DNA from: JADJNW01 sp964517145
GTDB taxonomy: Bacteria; Bacteroidota; Bacteroidia; Chitinophagales; Saprospiraceae
Assembly (NCBI GenBank): GCA_964517145.1
Contig: CAZFBN010000109.1
Span: 1 to 19,213, forward strand
DNA: 19,213 nt
Reading direction: 5' to 3'
Shown here: positions 1 to 6,344 of the stretch, piece by piece
Numbering within the stretch: the stretch's first letter is position 1
How the letters are laid out: the number at the start of each line of letters is the position of its first letter
Notes under the pieces: generated by a model
Database searches by the model: none
Seen by the model: the letters and a program-made list of their open reading frames with translations, nothing else
Told to the model about the DNA's origin: nothing
Program-made: the position numbers and the translations under genes

Positions 1-72
1 TTGGTTGTTTAATAATCGCATATCAAATTTACCAAAACTGTCAGATTTCATCGTGTCTACTTCAAATAACAT
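1..72 (-). CDS. 5-prime fragment of an unidentified gene downstream of def (cut by window edge)
   Basis: An open frame on the minus strand begins at an ATG at 72-70 and runs without a stop to the window edge, giving 24 residues that start MLFEVDTMKSD and end RLLNNQ. A second in-frame ATG at 51-49 could be the true start. The first ATG lies 16 bases beyond the def stop, with no terminator between, so it would be the third gene of a ruvX-def unit. I do not recognise the family from so few residues. The support is the open frame, its protein-like composition and the tight spacing; a chance open frame of 24 codons is possible. Confidence 0.45.
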   Translation of the reverse strand, partial: MLFEVDTMKSDSFGKFDMRLLNNQ

Positions 73-88
73 ATAACCAATAACCGTA

Positions 89-643
89 TTACTTTGCAAA
101 TTTCATTTTATATTCCGGCGCAATCTTTCCTTTCCGAATATCTTCGAGTTTCTTGCGCACCATATGTTTTTTCACTGGTTTCAGATGATCTACAAAAAGC
201 ACACCATCGATGTGATCGTACTCATGCTGAATGACCCGCGCGTTAATACCGACAAAAGTTTCTTCTTGCTGCACAAAATTTTCATCCATCCAGCGCAGCC
301 GCAGTGTTGGCGGGCGGTCCACGTCACCGCGTATCTTGGGTATGCTCAGGCAACCCTCTTCATACGTCCAGGGCTCGCCGCTTTCTTCCACCTTATGCGC
401 ATTGATAAAGGTATGTTTCATTCCTTTTTCTTCTTCGCCTTTCTCCTGAATCTGCGTCGTGTCCACCACAAAAACACGAATAGACAAACCGATCTGCGGC
501 GCTGCCAGACCTACCCCATCTGCATTGTACATCGTCTCCCACATATTGGCAATCAATTCCTGCAACTGCGGGTAATCCGGCGTTATGTCTTTTGCCACTT
601 GCTTCAATACGGGATTTCCGTAAGCATAAATTGGTAAAATCAT
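89..643 (-). CDS. def: peptide deformylase
   Basis: This protein of 184 residues removes the formyl group from the N-terminal methionine of nascent proteins at the ribosome. All three family motifs are present: motif 1 GVGLAAPQ at about residues 43-50, motif 2 EGCLS at 96-100 with metal ligand Cys98, and motif 3 QHEYDH at 139-144 with metal ligands His140 and His144 and catalytic Glu141. The length is normal for bacterial deformylases. The ATG at 643 puts the start 13 bases after the ruvX stop, so the two genes are probably cotranscribed from the promoter upstream of ruvX. The pairing with ruvX rather than fmt is a context difference from proteobacteria. Identification is secure. Confidence 0.97.
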   Translation of the reverse strand: MILPIYAYGNPVLKQVAKDITPDYPQLQELIANMWETMYNADGVGLAAPQIGLSIRVFVVDTTQIQEKGEEEKGMKHTFINAHKVEESGEPWTYEEGCLSIPKIRGDVDRPPTLRLRWMDENFVQQEETFVGINARVIQHEYDHIDGVLFVDHLKPVKKHMVRKKLEDIRKGKIAPEYKMKFAK

Positions 644-656
644 GTTCTTTACTTCG

Positions 657-1079
657 CTATTTTTGATAACGTGTTTTTTCCAAATATTCCTGCAAAATGA
701 GCACTGCGCTTATTTTATCCACCAGGGATTTATCTTGTCGCTTCTTTTTTTTAGCGCCGCTCTGCAATATAATTTTCTTGGCGTCTTCCGATGTAAAACG
801 CTCATCTTGCATAACAACTGCTATGCCAGGAAAAAGTTCCCCCAAACGCCGCACAAATGCTTGCACTTGTGGCGCAATCTGCGCCGGATTTCCATCCAGG
901 TGCATCGGCTCCCCCACCACAATCGTTTCTACCTCTTCCTCCGCCACATATTTTTTCAAAAAATCCAGCAATTGTTCTGTTGCTACAGTATCCAGTCCAT
1001 TCGCAATAATTTGCAGCGGGTCGGTCACAGCGACACCGGTGCGTTTTGTACCATAATCAATTGCGAGAATGCGAGCCAA
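657..1079 (-). CDS. ruvX: Holliday junction resolvase RuvX/YqgF family
   Basis: I place the start at a TTG (1079-1077), which gives 140 residues beginning (M)ARILAIDYGTKRTG, the usual N-terminus and length of the family. A longer reading to 1145 has no support, because a Bacteroidota -7 element (TATCTTTG) at 1112-1105 lies inside the extension. The RNase H-like fold is shown by the first-strand Asp in AIDYG, by GEPMHLDGN in the middle and by DERFTSEDAKK near the C-terminus. Members are assigned to Holliday junction resolution or to pre-16S rRNA 5-prime end processing (the YqgF role). The latter would fit its coupling to def, a translation gene, but that is inference. It is the first gene of a leftward unit with def. 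Confidence 0.93.
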   Translation of the reverse strand: MARILAIDYGTKRTGVAVTDPLQIIANGLDTVATEQLLDFLKKYVAEEEVETIVVGEPMHLDGNPAQIAPQVQAFVRRLGELFPGIAVVMQDERFTSEDAKKIILQSGAKKKKRQDKSLVDKISAVLILQEYLEKTRYQK

Positions 1080-1104
1080 TGTTGATTTATCTTGGTTTAG
1101 AATG

Positions 1105-1112
1105 CAAAGATA
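1105..1112 (-). promoter_or_regulatory. Bacteroidota -7 promoter element for ruvX-def
   Basis: The minus strand reads TATCTTTG from 1112 to 1105, matching TAnnTTTG, with the TTG start codon of ruvX about 26 bases downstream. No good TTG is seen at the usual -33 distance, so the site is supported by only one element plus its position. Confidence 0.5.
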
Positions 1113-1172
1113 GCAAAAGTGAGCTAGTTTAATTGTAAATCCCAACAGAAAGGTACGAAGTACGGAGCTGGT

Positions 1173-1221
1173 AAAAAAAGAGTTGTCAGGTATCCACCTC
1201 TAGGTTTAGTTTCCTGACAAC
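1173..1221 (-). terminator. intrinsic terminator, minus strand
   Basis: A 9-bp perfect stem (1221-1213 with 1190-1182) is followed on the minus strand by TC and then seven T (1179-1173). It isolates the ruvX-def unit from the LytTR gene and ends the candidate short RNA. There is no T tract on the plus-strand side, so it is directional. Confidence 0.75.
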
Positions 1222-1265
1222 CGTTCCCCCTTACTTAAATCTTAGAACGCCTAATTTTTTCTCTA
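1173..1265 (-). ncRNA. candidate short structured RNA, family not recognised
   Basis: On the minus strand a Bacteroidota-type promoter (1303-1271) is followed after about 45 bases by a perfect 9-bp stem, GTTGTCAGG (1221-1213) with CCTGACAAC (1190-1182), and then a T7 tract (1179-1173). The predicted transcript is roughly 90 nt. Its 5-prime part can form a small hairpin TTAG-GCGTT-CTAA, and CCGT near the start can pair with ACGG just before the main stem. The 22-nt loop of the main stem contains a further ACC-TAGA-GGT hairpin. No start codon with a sensible frame is seen. It could instead be only the 3-prime end of the LytTR messenger, whose stop lies about 150 bases upstream. I do not match it to SRP RNA, 6S RNA or tmRNA. 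Confidence 0.45.
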
Positions 1266-1270
1266 CGGCA

Positions 1271-1303
1271 CAAATATAATCGCTCTATTTATAAATTGCT
1301 CAA
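1271..1303 (-). promoter_or_regulatory. candidate promoter for the short RNA
   Basis: The minus strand has TTG at 1303-1301, a 22-base spacer and TATATTTG at 1278-1271, a full match to the TAnnTTTG -7 element with a spacer at the long end of the usual range. It sits in the gap between the LytTR gene and ruvX and reads toward the terminator at 1221-1173. Confidence 0.45.
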
Positions 1304-1373
1304 CAAAAGTGATAAAATGAAAATTGGGGTTGATGAATGTTCATTTTAAGGTGATGAACGTAAATTTCATGGC

Positions 1374-1781
1374 TTAAATAATATCCAGTTGCTCCAATAA
1401 AATGTCTTTATAAATCCGCCCAATCGGTAAATGATTTCCCAGTGCTATTACAACATTATCCTTCAAATCAATCTTTTCTATGCAATTGATCTTCACCACA
1501 TATGCTTTATGAATTTGAAGAAAATACTCCATAGGCAGCTTGGAAAGGATCTTTTTTAAAGAACTTTTAACGGCAAAACGTTTGTCGGCAGTAACCAAAT
1601 TGCAGTAATTGCCTTCTGCATGCACCCAGCAAATGTCGTTCCAGTTTACCCGAATCAACTGAAGGTTATTCCGAATAAAAAAACAATCATTCGTTATCCG
1701 TTTTCCATCTTGATCTTCTTCATCATAATTATCCTGAGTCGCTTGCATGTTAATTTGTTTTTGCAGAATGTATCCATTCAT
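1374..1781 (-). CDS. stand-alone LytTR-type DNA-binding protein
   Basis: The protein has 135 residues. From about residue 33 onward it shows the LytTR (AlgR/AgrA/LytR) beta-rich DNA-binding domain: FIRNNLQLIRVNWNDICWVHAEGNY, then the KSSLKKILSKLP segment and IHKAYVVKINCIEKI, the usual order of conserved blocks. In most regulators this domain follows a response-regulator receiver, but none is present here and no histidine kinase is nearby, so the input signal is unknown. The first 32 residues are polar and uninformative. A start at Met12 (MQATQDNY) is also possible. No clear promoter was found upstream. The domain call is strong; the target genes are unknown. Confidence 0.85.
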   Translation of the reverse strand: MNGYILQKQINMQATQDNYDEEDQDGKRITNDCFFIRNNLQLIRVNWNDICWVHAEGNYCNLVTADKRFAVKSSLKKILSKLPMEYFLQIHKAYVVKINCIEKIDLKDNVVIALGNHLPIGRIYKDILLEQLDII

Positions 1782-1968
1782 TGCACTTTAATTGAGGTTA
1801 TTTTTTTCATTTTGACGCAACAAAACAACAAAAGTCACTCCAATGGCTTATTTAATTTTGATGTCAGGGTGGATTGGCTTGTAAACTGGTATTCCTCATT
1901 GAGTATGCGTAGCAAATAAGGTGCCAAACGGAAGTTTTTTAGGCTTTTTGTCAACTTTTGCAAATCAC

Positions 1969-1998
1969 TTGCAGCGCTCATTTTTACCATTATCTTTG
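1969..1998 (+). promoter_or_regulatory. Bacteroidota promoter of manA
   Basis: TTG at 1969-1971, exactly 19 bases, then TATCTTTG at 1991-1998: the best match in the window to the -33/-7 pattern of the Bacteroidota housekeeping sigma factor. Transcription would begin near 2003-2006, leaving a leader of about 32-35 bases before the ATG at 2038 and ruling out any upstream start of the open frame. Confidence 0.75.
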
Positions 1999-2037
1999 TT
2001 GTGGACAATCAACCTTTATCATCCAAATTTGAAAACA

Positions 2038-3228
2038 ATGTCAACTGGAATCCTGCCGTTGCAAGGTGCTATTCAACACTATGATTGGGGCGGATATGAA
2101 TTTATTGCAAATTTAATTGGTGCAAAAAATATTGAAAATCAGCCTTTTGCAGAATTGTGGATGGGCGCTCATACATTGGCACCGTCCATCGCGAAGGAAA
2201 CTGCCACGCCGCTCCATCAATTGATTGCACAAGCACCTCAAGCCTTTCTGGGTGAAAAAGTAAGAACGCATTTTGGTACTCAATTGCCATTTCTTTTTAA
2301 AGTGTTGGATGTGCGTCAAATGCTTTCCATCCAGGCACACCCTTCCAAAAAGCAAGCGGAGCAAGGTTTTGAGCGGGAGAATAAAGCTGGAATTGCCCTG
2401 AATGCTCCCAATCGCACTTATAAAGACGCCAATCATAAACCAGAAGTAATGGTGGCGCTCACGGAATTCTGGTTGTTGCATGGCTTTCGATCTTCGGCGG
2501 CGATTGACAAAACGCTGCATGCAGTGTCAGAATTTGCTGCATTGCGACCGAAGTTTGCGACACAAAATATTGCCACTTTGTACCAATATATTATGGAAAT
2601 GCCTCAAAATGAGGTGAATACACTTTTGCAACCCTTGCAAAAACGCCTGGCGCAAGAAGCTATAAATGATAAAAATTCACCAGATTTTTGGGCACTACGC
2701 GCTTTTCAAACTTATGCACGTCCTGACGGGAGTTGCGACCGAGGTATTTTTTCATTCTACTTGTTCAATTTGGTGCGTCTCCAGCCGGGAGAGGGCATTT
2801 ATCAAGGGGCGGGCATTCCGCATGCTTATCTGGAAGGCGTGAATATGGAACTAATGTCAAATTCGGATAATGTGTTCCGGGGTGGCTTGACTTCCAAACA
2901 CATTGATGTGCCAGAATTATTAAAAAGTTTAATTTTTGAACCTATTGACCCTCAGATACTTACTGGAGAATCGCTTTCTGAATCAGAAACGGTTTATTTC
3001 ACTCCAGCGCCCGATTTTGAATTGTCGCGGATTTACGTAGATGCGAAGACGACCCACGAAAATGAGCAAGTGTATGCACCGGAGATTTTGATTGTACTAT
3101 CTGGTAAAGTCCTTGTAAATGAGTCACTTACTTTTCAAAAGGGGGACATATTTTACATCAAACCTGGAACCAATTATACAATTAGTGCTGAAGAACCCAG
3201 CATTTTATATCGCGCTACGGTTCCATAA
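2038..3228 (+). CDS. manA: mannose-6-phosphate isomerase, class I
   Basis: This zinc enzyme of 396 residues interconverts mannose 6-phosphate and fructose 6-phosphate in the cytoplasm, feeding GDP-mannose synthesis or mannose use. The type I cupin signatures are visible: LQGAIQHYDWGG at residues 8-19, the metal-binding LSIQAHPSK with Gln99 and His101, HKPE with Glu136, and GIPHAYLEGVNME with His262 followed by MSNSDNVFRGG. The open frame extends upstream to 1921, but the promoter at 1969-1998 lies inside that extension, so I use the ATG at 2038, which gives the standard N-terminus. It is transcribed alone, converging on the HtrA-like gene. Confidence 0.95.
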   Translation: MSTGILPLQGAIQHYDWGGYEFIANLIGAKNIENQPFAELWMGAHTLAPSIAKETATPLHQLIAQAPQAFLGEKVRTHFGTQLPFLFKVLDVRQMLSIQAHPSKKQAEQGFERENKAGIALNAPNRTYKDANHKPEVMVALTEFWLLHGFRSSAAIDKTLHAVSEFAALRPKFATQNIATLYQYIMEMPQNEVNTLLQPLQKRLAQEAINDKNSPDFWALRAFQTYARPDGSCDRGIFSFYLFNLVRLQPGEGIYQGAGIPHAYLEGVNMELMSNSDNVFRGGLTSKHIDVPELLKSLIFEPIDPQILTGESLSESETVYFTPAPDFELSRIYVDAKTTHENEQVYAPEILIVLSGKVLVNESLTFQKGDIFYIKPGTNYTISAEEPSILYRATVP

Positions 3229-3264
3229 ATTTTTATTTTAAAAAATCATATTTATAAAAATAAC

Positions 3265-3309
3265 TAACAGACTATCGACTAAACAACTATCGACTAACGG
3301 ACTATTTAC
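3265..3309. repeat. three 15-bp imperfect tandem repeats between manA and the protease gene
   Basis: Units at 3265-3279 (TAACAGACTATCGAC), 3280-3294 (TAAACAACTATCGAC) and 3295-3309 (TAACGGACTATTTAC) are back to back, ending exactly at the stop codon of the convergent protease gene. No GC-rich stem-loop terminator is visible in this 81-base gap. Confidence 0.7.
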
Positions 3310-4419
3310 TCAACGATAAGAATGGTCGAAATCAATACCTTTCAACAAAATATTATCGCAGCGATGTTTTCGTCCCTCCCGGTAATATTCAATGCTGATG
3401 CGGTCACCCGGTCGAAGCAAAGCAACTTGTTCTTGTAGCTCCGGCACCGAACTCACCTTAATTCCATTCACATTCACAATGGCATCCCCAATGCGCAAGC
3501 CAGCCTCGTAGGCGCTGCTGCCCAGGTTGACCGATTTTACAAAAACGCCTTCAATAGTTGGCATTTTCAGTTCATTTGCCTTTTGGTCGGTCACATCCTC
3601 AATCTCAATGCCTAGCACAGCGCGGCGCACTTTACCAAAATCTCGAAGATCAGTGATGACTTTTTTTACCAAATTGGAAGGAATTGCAAAGGAATACCCT
3701 TCGTATCCGCCACTTTCGCTGATAATTGCCGTATTAATGCCAATGAGTTCGCCTTTGGTGTTCACCAGCGCGCCGCCACTATTGCCCGGATTTACGACAG
3801 CATCCGTTTGAATAAAGGATTCTACGGAGTAATAATCATTTAAAATGTCAATATTTCGAGCTTTAGCGCTAATGATACCCGCTGTGATGGTTGAGTTCAG
3901 ATCAAAAGGATTGCCAACTGCCAAGACCCATTCTCCCACTTGCGCTATGTCAGAATTTCCAAAAGGCAAAGGCGAAAGATAATCCGCGTTCACTTTGAGC
4001 AACGCCAAGTCAGTATCGGGGTCGTGCCCGATCAATTTTCCATTGAGTGTCCGTTTGTTGGGCAAAATTATTTCAAAACGCTGACCACCTTCAATAACAT
4101 GATAATTTGTTACAATGTATCCATCCTCAGAAACAATGACGCCAGAACCAGAAGAAAGCCGATAATTGTTGACTCCCAACGCTGAAATAGTGACAACCGC
4201 ATTGGTTATTTGTCGTGCAACTCCAGTGAAATCAGGCAGCGCATCATAAGACCATTCGCGGGGTTTATTGTTGACTAGCGCAGCATTGCCACCAACCAAA
4301 TGCCTGATACCTGTTGAAACAACATTTTCATTTTGAACGGTATAAAATTGATGAAATAAATAAAAAGAGCAGAGGGAACTCAGCATCGCAATGAAAAAAT
4401 ACTGCAACAGTGCTCTCAT
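3310..4419 (-). CDS. HtrA/DegS-like trypsin-type serine protease with one PDZ domain
   Basis: The protein has 369 residues. A hydrophobic segment at about 5-24 without a clear cleavage site suggests an N-terminal anchor with the protease in the periplasm. The trypsin-like domain has the catalytic triad: His107 in TNYHV, Asp137 in DPDTDLAL, and Ser214 in NPGNSGGAL. A single PDZ domain follows at about 268-360. One PDZ plus a membrane anchor is the layout of DegS-type regulatory proteases, whereas DegP/DegQ have two PDZ domains. Such enzymes degrade misfolded envelope proteins or start envelope-stress signalling; which applies here cannot be told, and no anti-sigma factor is in the window. The gene is monocistronic; no consensus promoter was found upstream. 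Confidence 0.92.
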   Translation of the reverse strand: MRALLQYFFIAMLSSLCSFYLFHQFYTVQNENVVSTGIRHLVGGNAALVNNKPREWSYDALPDFTGVARQITNAVVTISALGVNNYRLSSGSGVIVSEDGYIVTNYHVIEGGQRFEIILPNKRTLNGKLIGHDPDTDLALLKVNADYLSPLPFGNSDIAQVGEWVLAVGNPFDLNSTITAGIISAKARNIDILNDYYSVESFIQTDAVVNPGNSGGALVNTKGELIGINTAIISESGGYEGYSFAIPSNLVKKVITDLRDFGKVRRAVLGIEIEDVTDQKANELKMPTIEGVFVKSVNLGSSAYEAGLRIGDAIVNVNGIKVSSVPELQEQVALLRPGDRISIEYYREGRKHRCDNILLKGIDFDHSYR

Positions 4420-4550
4420 ATTGATCCTTTTAGGTATAAAAAAAAGAAGAAATTTGACTTGAATATTTTTTGAGGAAGCAAGTTAAATAATTGTTACATA
4501 TAATGCTAGTGGGCTGCTTATTAAAAGACAAATTTTCGGAAGCGCTATTT

Positions 4551-4588
4551 AAAAAAATAAAAAGCCGCCTAATTTGGATAGACGGCTT
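4551..4588 (-). terminator. intrinsic terminator of the glucosaminidase gene
   Basis: On the minus strand AAGCCGTCTA (4588-4579) pairs with TAGGCGGCTT (4571-4562) through ten base pairs including one G-U, with a 7-base loop, followed by a T-rich tract (4561-4551). It lies about 70 bases past the stop at 4656. A smaller GAATGC/GCATTC hairpin sits at 4637-4654. Confidence 0.85.
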
Positions 4589-4655
4589 CGTTATACATGA
4601 GAAAACCACTCAGAGAAAAGGAGAGCTCTTTATTAGGAATGCTTGGAGGCATTCA

Positions 4656-5513
4656 CTACTGTTCGTCCAATAAATACAATTGGTATTTTTCAATGATGTC
4701 ATTTAGTTTTTTATCGTATTGGCGGTCATTGCTATAACCTGCTTCTTTCAAGCCTTTTGTCCATTTTTTATAATCATTGCCATGGTTGAACAAAGTGGCG
4801 TACCGCTCTTTCAGTACCTCGCTGTGCATGCGCCAGCTTTCCCAGGCGCTCTCATAATTGCGACCCGCCAAGGGCGTCCCAAAATGATTATTGCTAGACA
4901 AAGTGGCAGGCAGCTGACCCGCCGTGCTTTCGAGAATGCCCTGCGCCATTTTCACACTTGCAGGTACGCTGTATTTTTGCATTTCGGCTTGTGCTACTTT
5001 TGAAAAACGGCGAACGTAAATGCGTACTTTTTGCTCGTCCAACTTTTCGGGAGCAACCGTAGCACTACCGGCATTGCCTTTGATGCTAAGATTGCCCATA
5101 CCCAATTCTTCCACTTTAGTTTGCATGGGTTGTGCCGTTTGCTGCGCCGGATGTTGTGCACCAGCCGGGGCTTTCATATTGATAGAGAATTGAATATCTT
5201 TTTTTAAAACAATAAAAATAACCAACGCTGCCAGCCCCAATTTGAACCACGACAAGCGTTTGCCGCCCAGCAGCCCAGCCGTGCTTTTGTAGCACTGGTA
5301 CTTCAATGCAACAATTAGTTTTTGCAAACTCAACCAAAGTTTACGCAAAATCCAGCCGAGTGTAACATCATATAAAACAGTGTAAACGGCTTTCTGCGGC
5401 ACTTGCCCGCGTCGCTTGGATGGCTGCGTCCCCGACGAAGCGACACCCCATTCTATGGATTGACCAGCTCTCATATTTTGGTTTTTATAAAAACTTTCTG
5501 TATCTTTAGCCAT
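4656..5513 (-). CDS. membrane-anchored glucosaminidase-domain protein (peptidoglycan hydrolase)
   Basis: The protein has 285 residues from the ATG at 5513. The open frame can be extended ten codons to a TTG at 5543, but that codon lies in a palindrome just downstream of the predicted transcription start. Residues 1-88 are polar and basic and probably cytoplasmic. A hydrophobic segment at about 89-104 (KLGLAALVIFIVLKK) anchors the protein, and a Gln/Ala-rich linker follows. Residues about 155-285 form the glucosaminidase (LYZ2/FlgJ-like) domain, with likely catalytic Glu185 in GILESTAG and the conserved NNHFGT block at about 198-203. The family cleaves the glycan strands of the cell wall. It is transcribed divergently from the S24 regulator, which is therefore a candidate controller. 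Domain call good; physiological role unknown. Confidence 0.88.
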   Translation of the reverse strand: MAKDTESFYKNQNMRAGQSIEWGVASSGTQPSKRRGQVPQKAVYTVLYDVTLGWILRKLWLSLQKLIVALKYQCYKSTAGLLGGKRLSWFKLGLAALVIFIVLKKDIQFSINMKAPAGAQHPAQQTAQPMQTKVEELGMGNLSIKGNAGSATVAPEKLDEQKVRIYVRRFSKVAQAEMQKYSVPASVKMAQGILESTAGQLPATLSSNNHFGTPLAGRNYESAWESWRMHSEVLKERYATLFNHGNDYKKWTKGLKEAGYSNDRQYDKKLNDIIEKYQLYLLDEQ

Positions 5514-5527
5514 TGTTTTGCAAACCT

Positions 5528-5543
5528 TTGATTGTACAATCAA
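5528..5543. promoter_or_regulatory. 16-bp perfect palindrome, candidate operator
   Basis: TTGATTGTACAATCAA is an exact palindrome at about +4 to +20 of the predicted glucosaminidase transcript and 67 bases upstream of the S24 regulator ATG. Its ATTGT/ACAAT half-sites recur in the second palindrome at 5571-5585. Confidence 0.6.
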
Positions 5544-5553
5544 GCTTGCGGTA

Positions 5554-5584
5554 CAAATTTAAAACAAATAATTGTTTAAAACAA
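5554..5584 (-). promoter_or_regulatory. Bacteroidota promoter of the glucosaminidase gene
   Basis: The minus strand has TTG at 5584-5582, a 20-base spacer and TAAATTTG at 5561-5554. Transcription would begin near 5548, leaving a leader of about 35 bases before the ATG at 5513. The -33 element lies inside the palindrome at 5571-5585. Confidence 0.6.
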
Positions 5585-5585
5585 T
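5571..5585. promoter_or_regulatory. 15-bp palindrome over the -33 element, candidate operator
   Basis: ATTGTTT-A-AAACAAT has 7-bp perfect arms around a single central base. It covers the -33 element of the divergent glucosaminidase promoter and lies 25 bases before the S24 regulator ATG, so a protein bound here could affect both genes. Confidence 0.5.
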
Positions 5586-5610
5586 CTTTTTTAAAACATT
5601 TTTATTCAAA

Positions 5611-6327
5611 ATGAATAGTTTTTCAGATAATATTGTCAATCAGCGCTTTAGAAATGTGTATGAAGAGTTGGAAAAATTCAACCTCATCAAAGGTAAATCG
5701 GACTTAGCTAAAAAACTTGGTACTTATAACCACGTGGTAAACAGTATTTTAAAAGGACAGCGCAATATCACCGTTGACCAATTGTACAAATTGTTTGAAA
5801 TGTATGGCGTCAATGCCAATTATGTTTTTGGCAATAGCGAAGACATGTTTCTGGAGGGGAGTAGCTTGTACACGATTCCTACGCGCTCCCTGTATGAACG
5901 CCAAAAAAGCGGACGTGACAATATTACTCTAGTGCCAGACCGTGCGCTGGCAGGTTACGCTACGGCGCATCAGAACCGCGAATACCTGGATTCTTTGCAA
6001 AAATTTTCCATTCCTAATATGGATGGACCTCTAATTGCTTTTGAAATCAGCGGGGACAGCATGTTGCCAACAATTACCAACGGAGATGTGGTGATTTGTG
6101 AAGCATTGGAACGCGGTGAGCCCTTGCGCGACAACCAGGTGTACGTCATCGTGACGGATGTGGTGGTGGCAAAACGCATTCAACAGGTGAAAGACGGCAG
6201 TGTTGTTCGACAGTTAAGACTCATCTCTGATAATAGTGCAGTTTACAAGCCCTACGAGGTTGATCCTGAGGAGATTCAGCAAATACTGAAAGTGAAATGC
6301 AGGCTGACATCCCATGCTATTAGTTGA
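5611..6327 (+). CDS. XRE-family regulator with S24 (LexA-like) peptidase domain
   Basis: The protein has 238 residues from the ATG at 5611. Residues about 8-75 form a helix-turn-helix domain (DLAKKLGTYNHVVNSILKGQRNITVDQLYKLFE region). Residues about 110-235 form the S24 domain shared by LexA, UmuD and phage repressors: SGDSMLPTITNGD with nucleophile Ser150, and the general-base Lys188 in VVVAKRI. An Ala114-Gly115 pair in RALAGYA stands where these proteins self-cleave. All elements for autoproteolysis are therefore present, although many Bacteroidota members of this type have no shown SOS role. The divergent gap has two palindromes suited to such a dimer. The upstream open frame to 5572 is ignored because it runs through the palindrome. 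Confidence 0.9.
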   Translation: MNSFSDNIVNQRFRNVYEELEKFNLIKGKSDLAKKLGTYNHVVNSILKGQRNITVDQLYKLFEMYGVNANYVFGNSEDMFLEGSSLYTIPTRSLYERQKSGRDNITLVPDRALAGYATAHQNREYLDSLQKFSIPNMDGPLIAFEISGDSMLPTITNGDVVICEALERGEPLRDNQVYVIVTDVVVAKRIQQVKDGSVVRQLRLISDNSAVYKPYEVDPEEIQQILKVKCRLTSHAIS

Positions 6328-6344
6328 GAGAACGTCAGCCTTTT
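6301..6344 (+). terminator. terminator overlapping the end of the S24 regulator gene
   Basis: AGGCTGAC (6301-6308) pairs with GTCAGCCT (6334-6341), followed by a short T run ending at 6344. The left arm is inside the last nine codons and the stop codon (6325-6327) is in the 25-base loop. A nested GTT/AAC pair shortens the effective loop. Confidence 0.65.

Noticed and set aside
1620..1919. 99-codon plus-strand open frame
   Set aside because: Mostly antisense to the LytTR gene with hydrophobic shadow composition; no start context.
1921..2037. Extended N-terminus of manA
   Set aside because: The TTG-N19-TATCTTTG promoter lies within it, and the family N-terminus starts at 2038.
4491..4673. 60-codon plus-strand open frame between the protease and glucosaminidase genes
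   Set aside because: It runs through the terminator hairpin of the glucosaminidase gene and has no family features.
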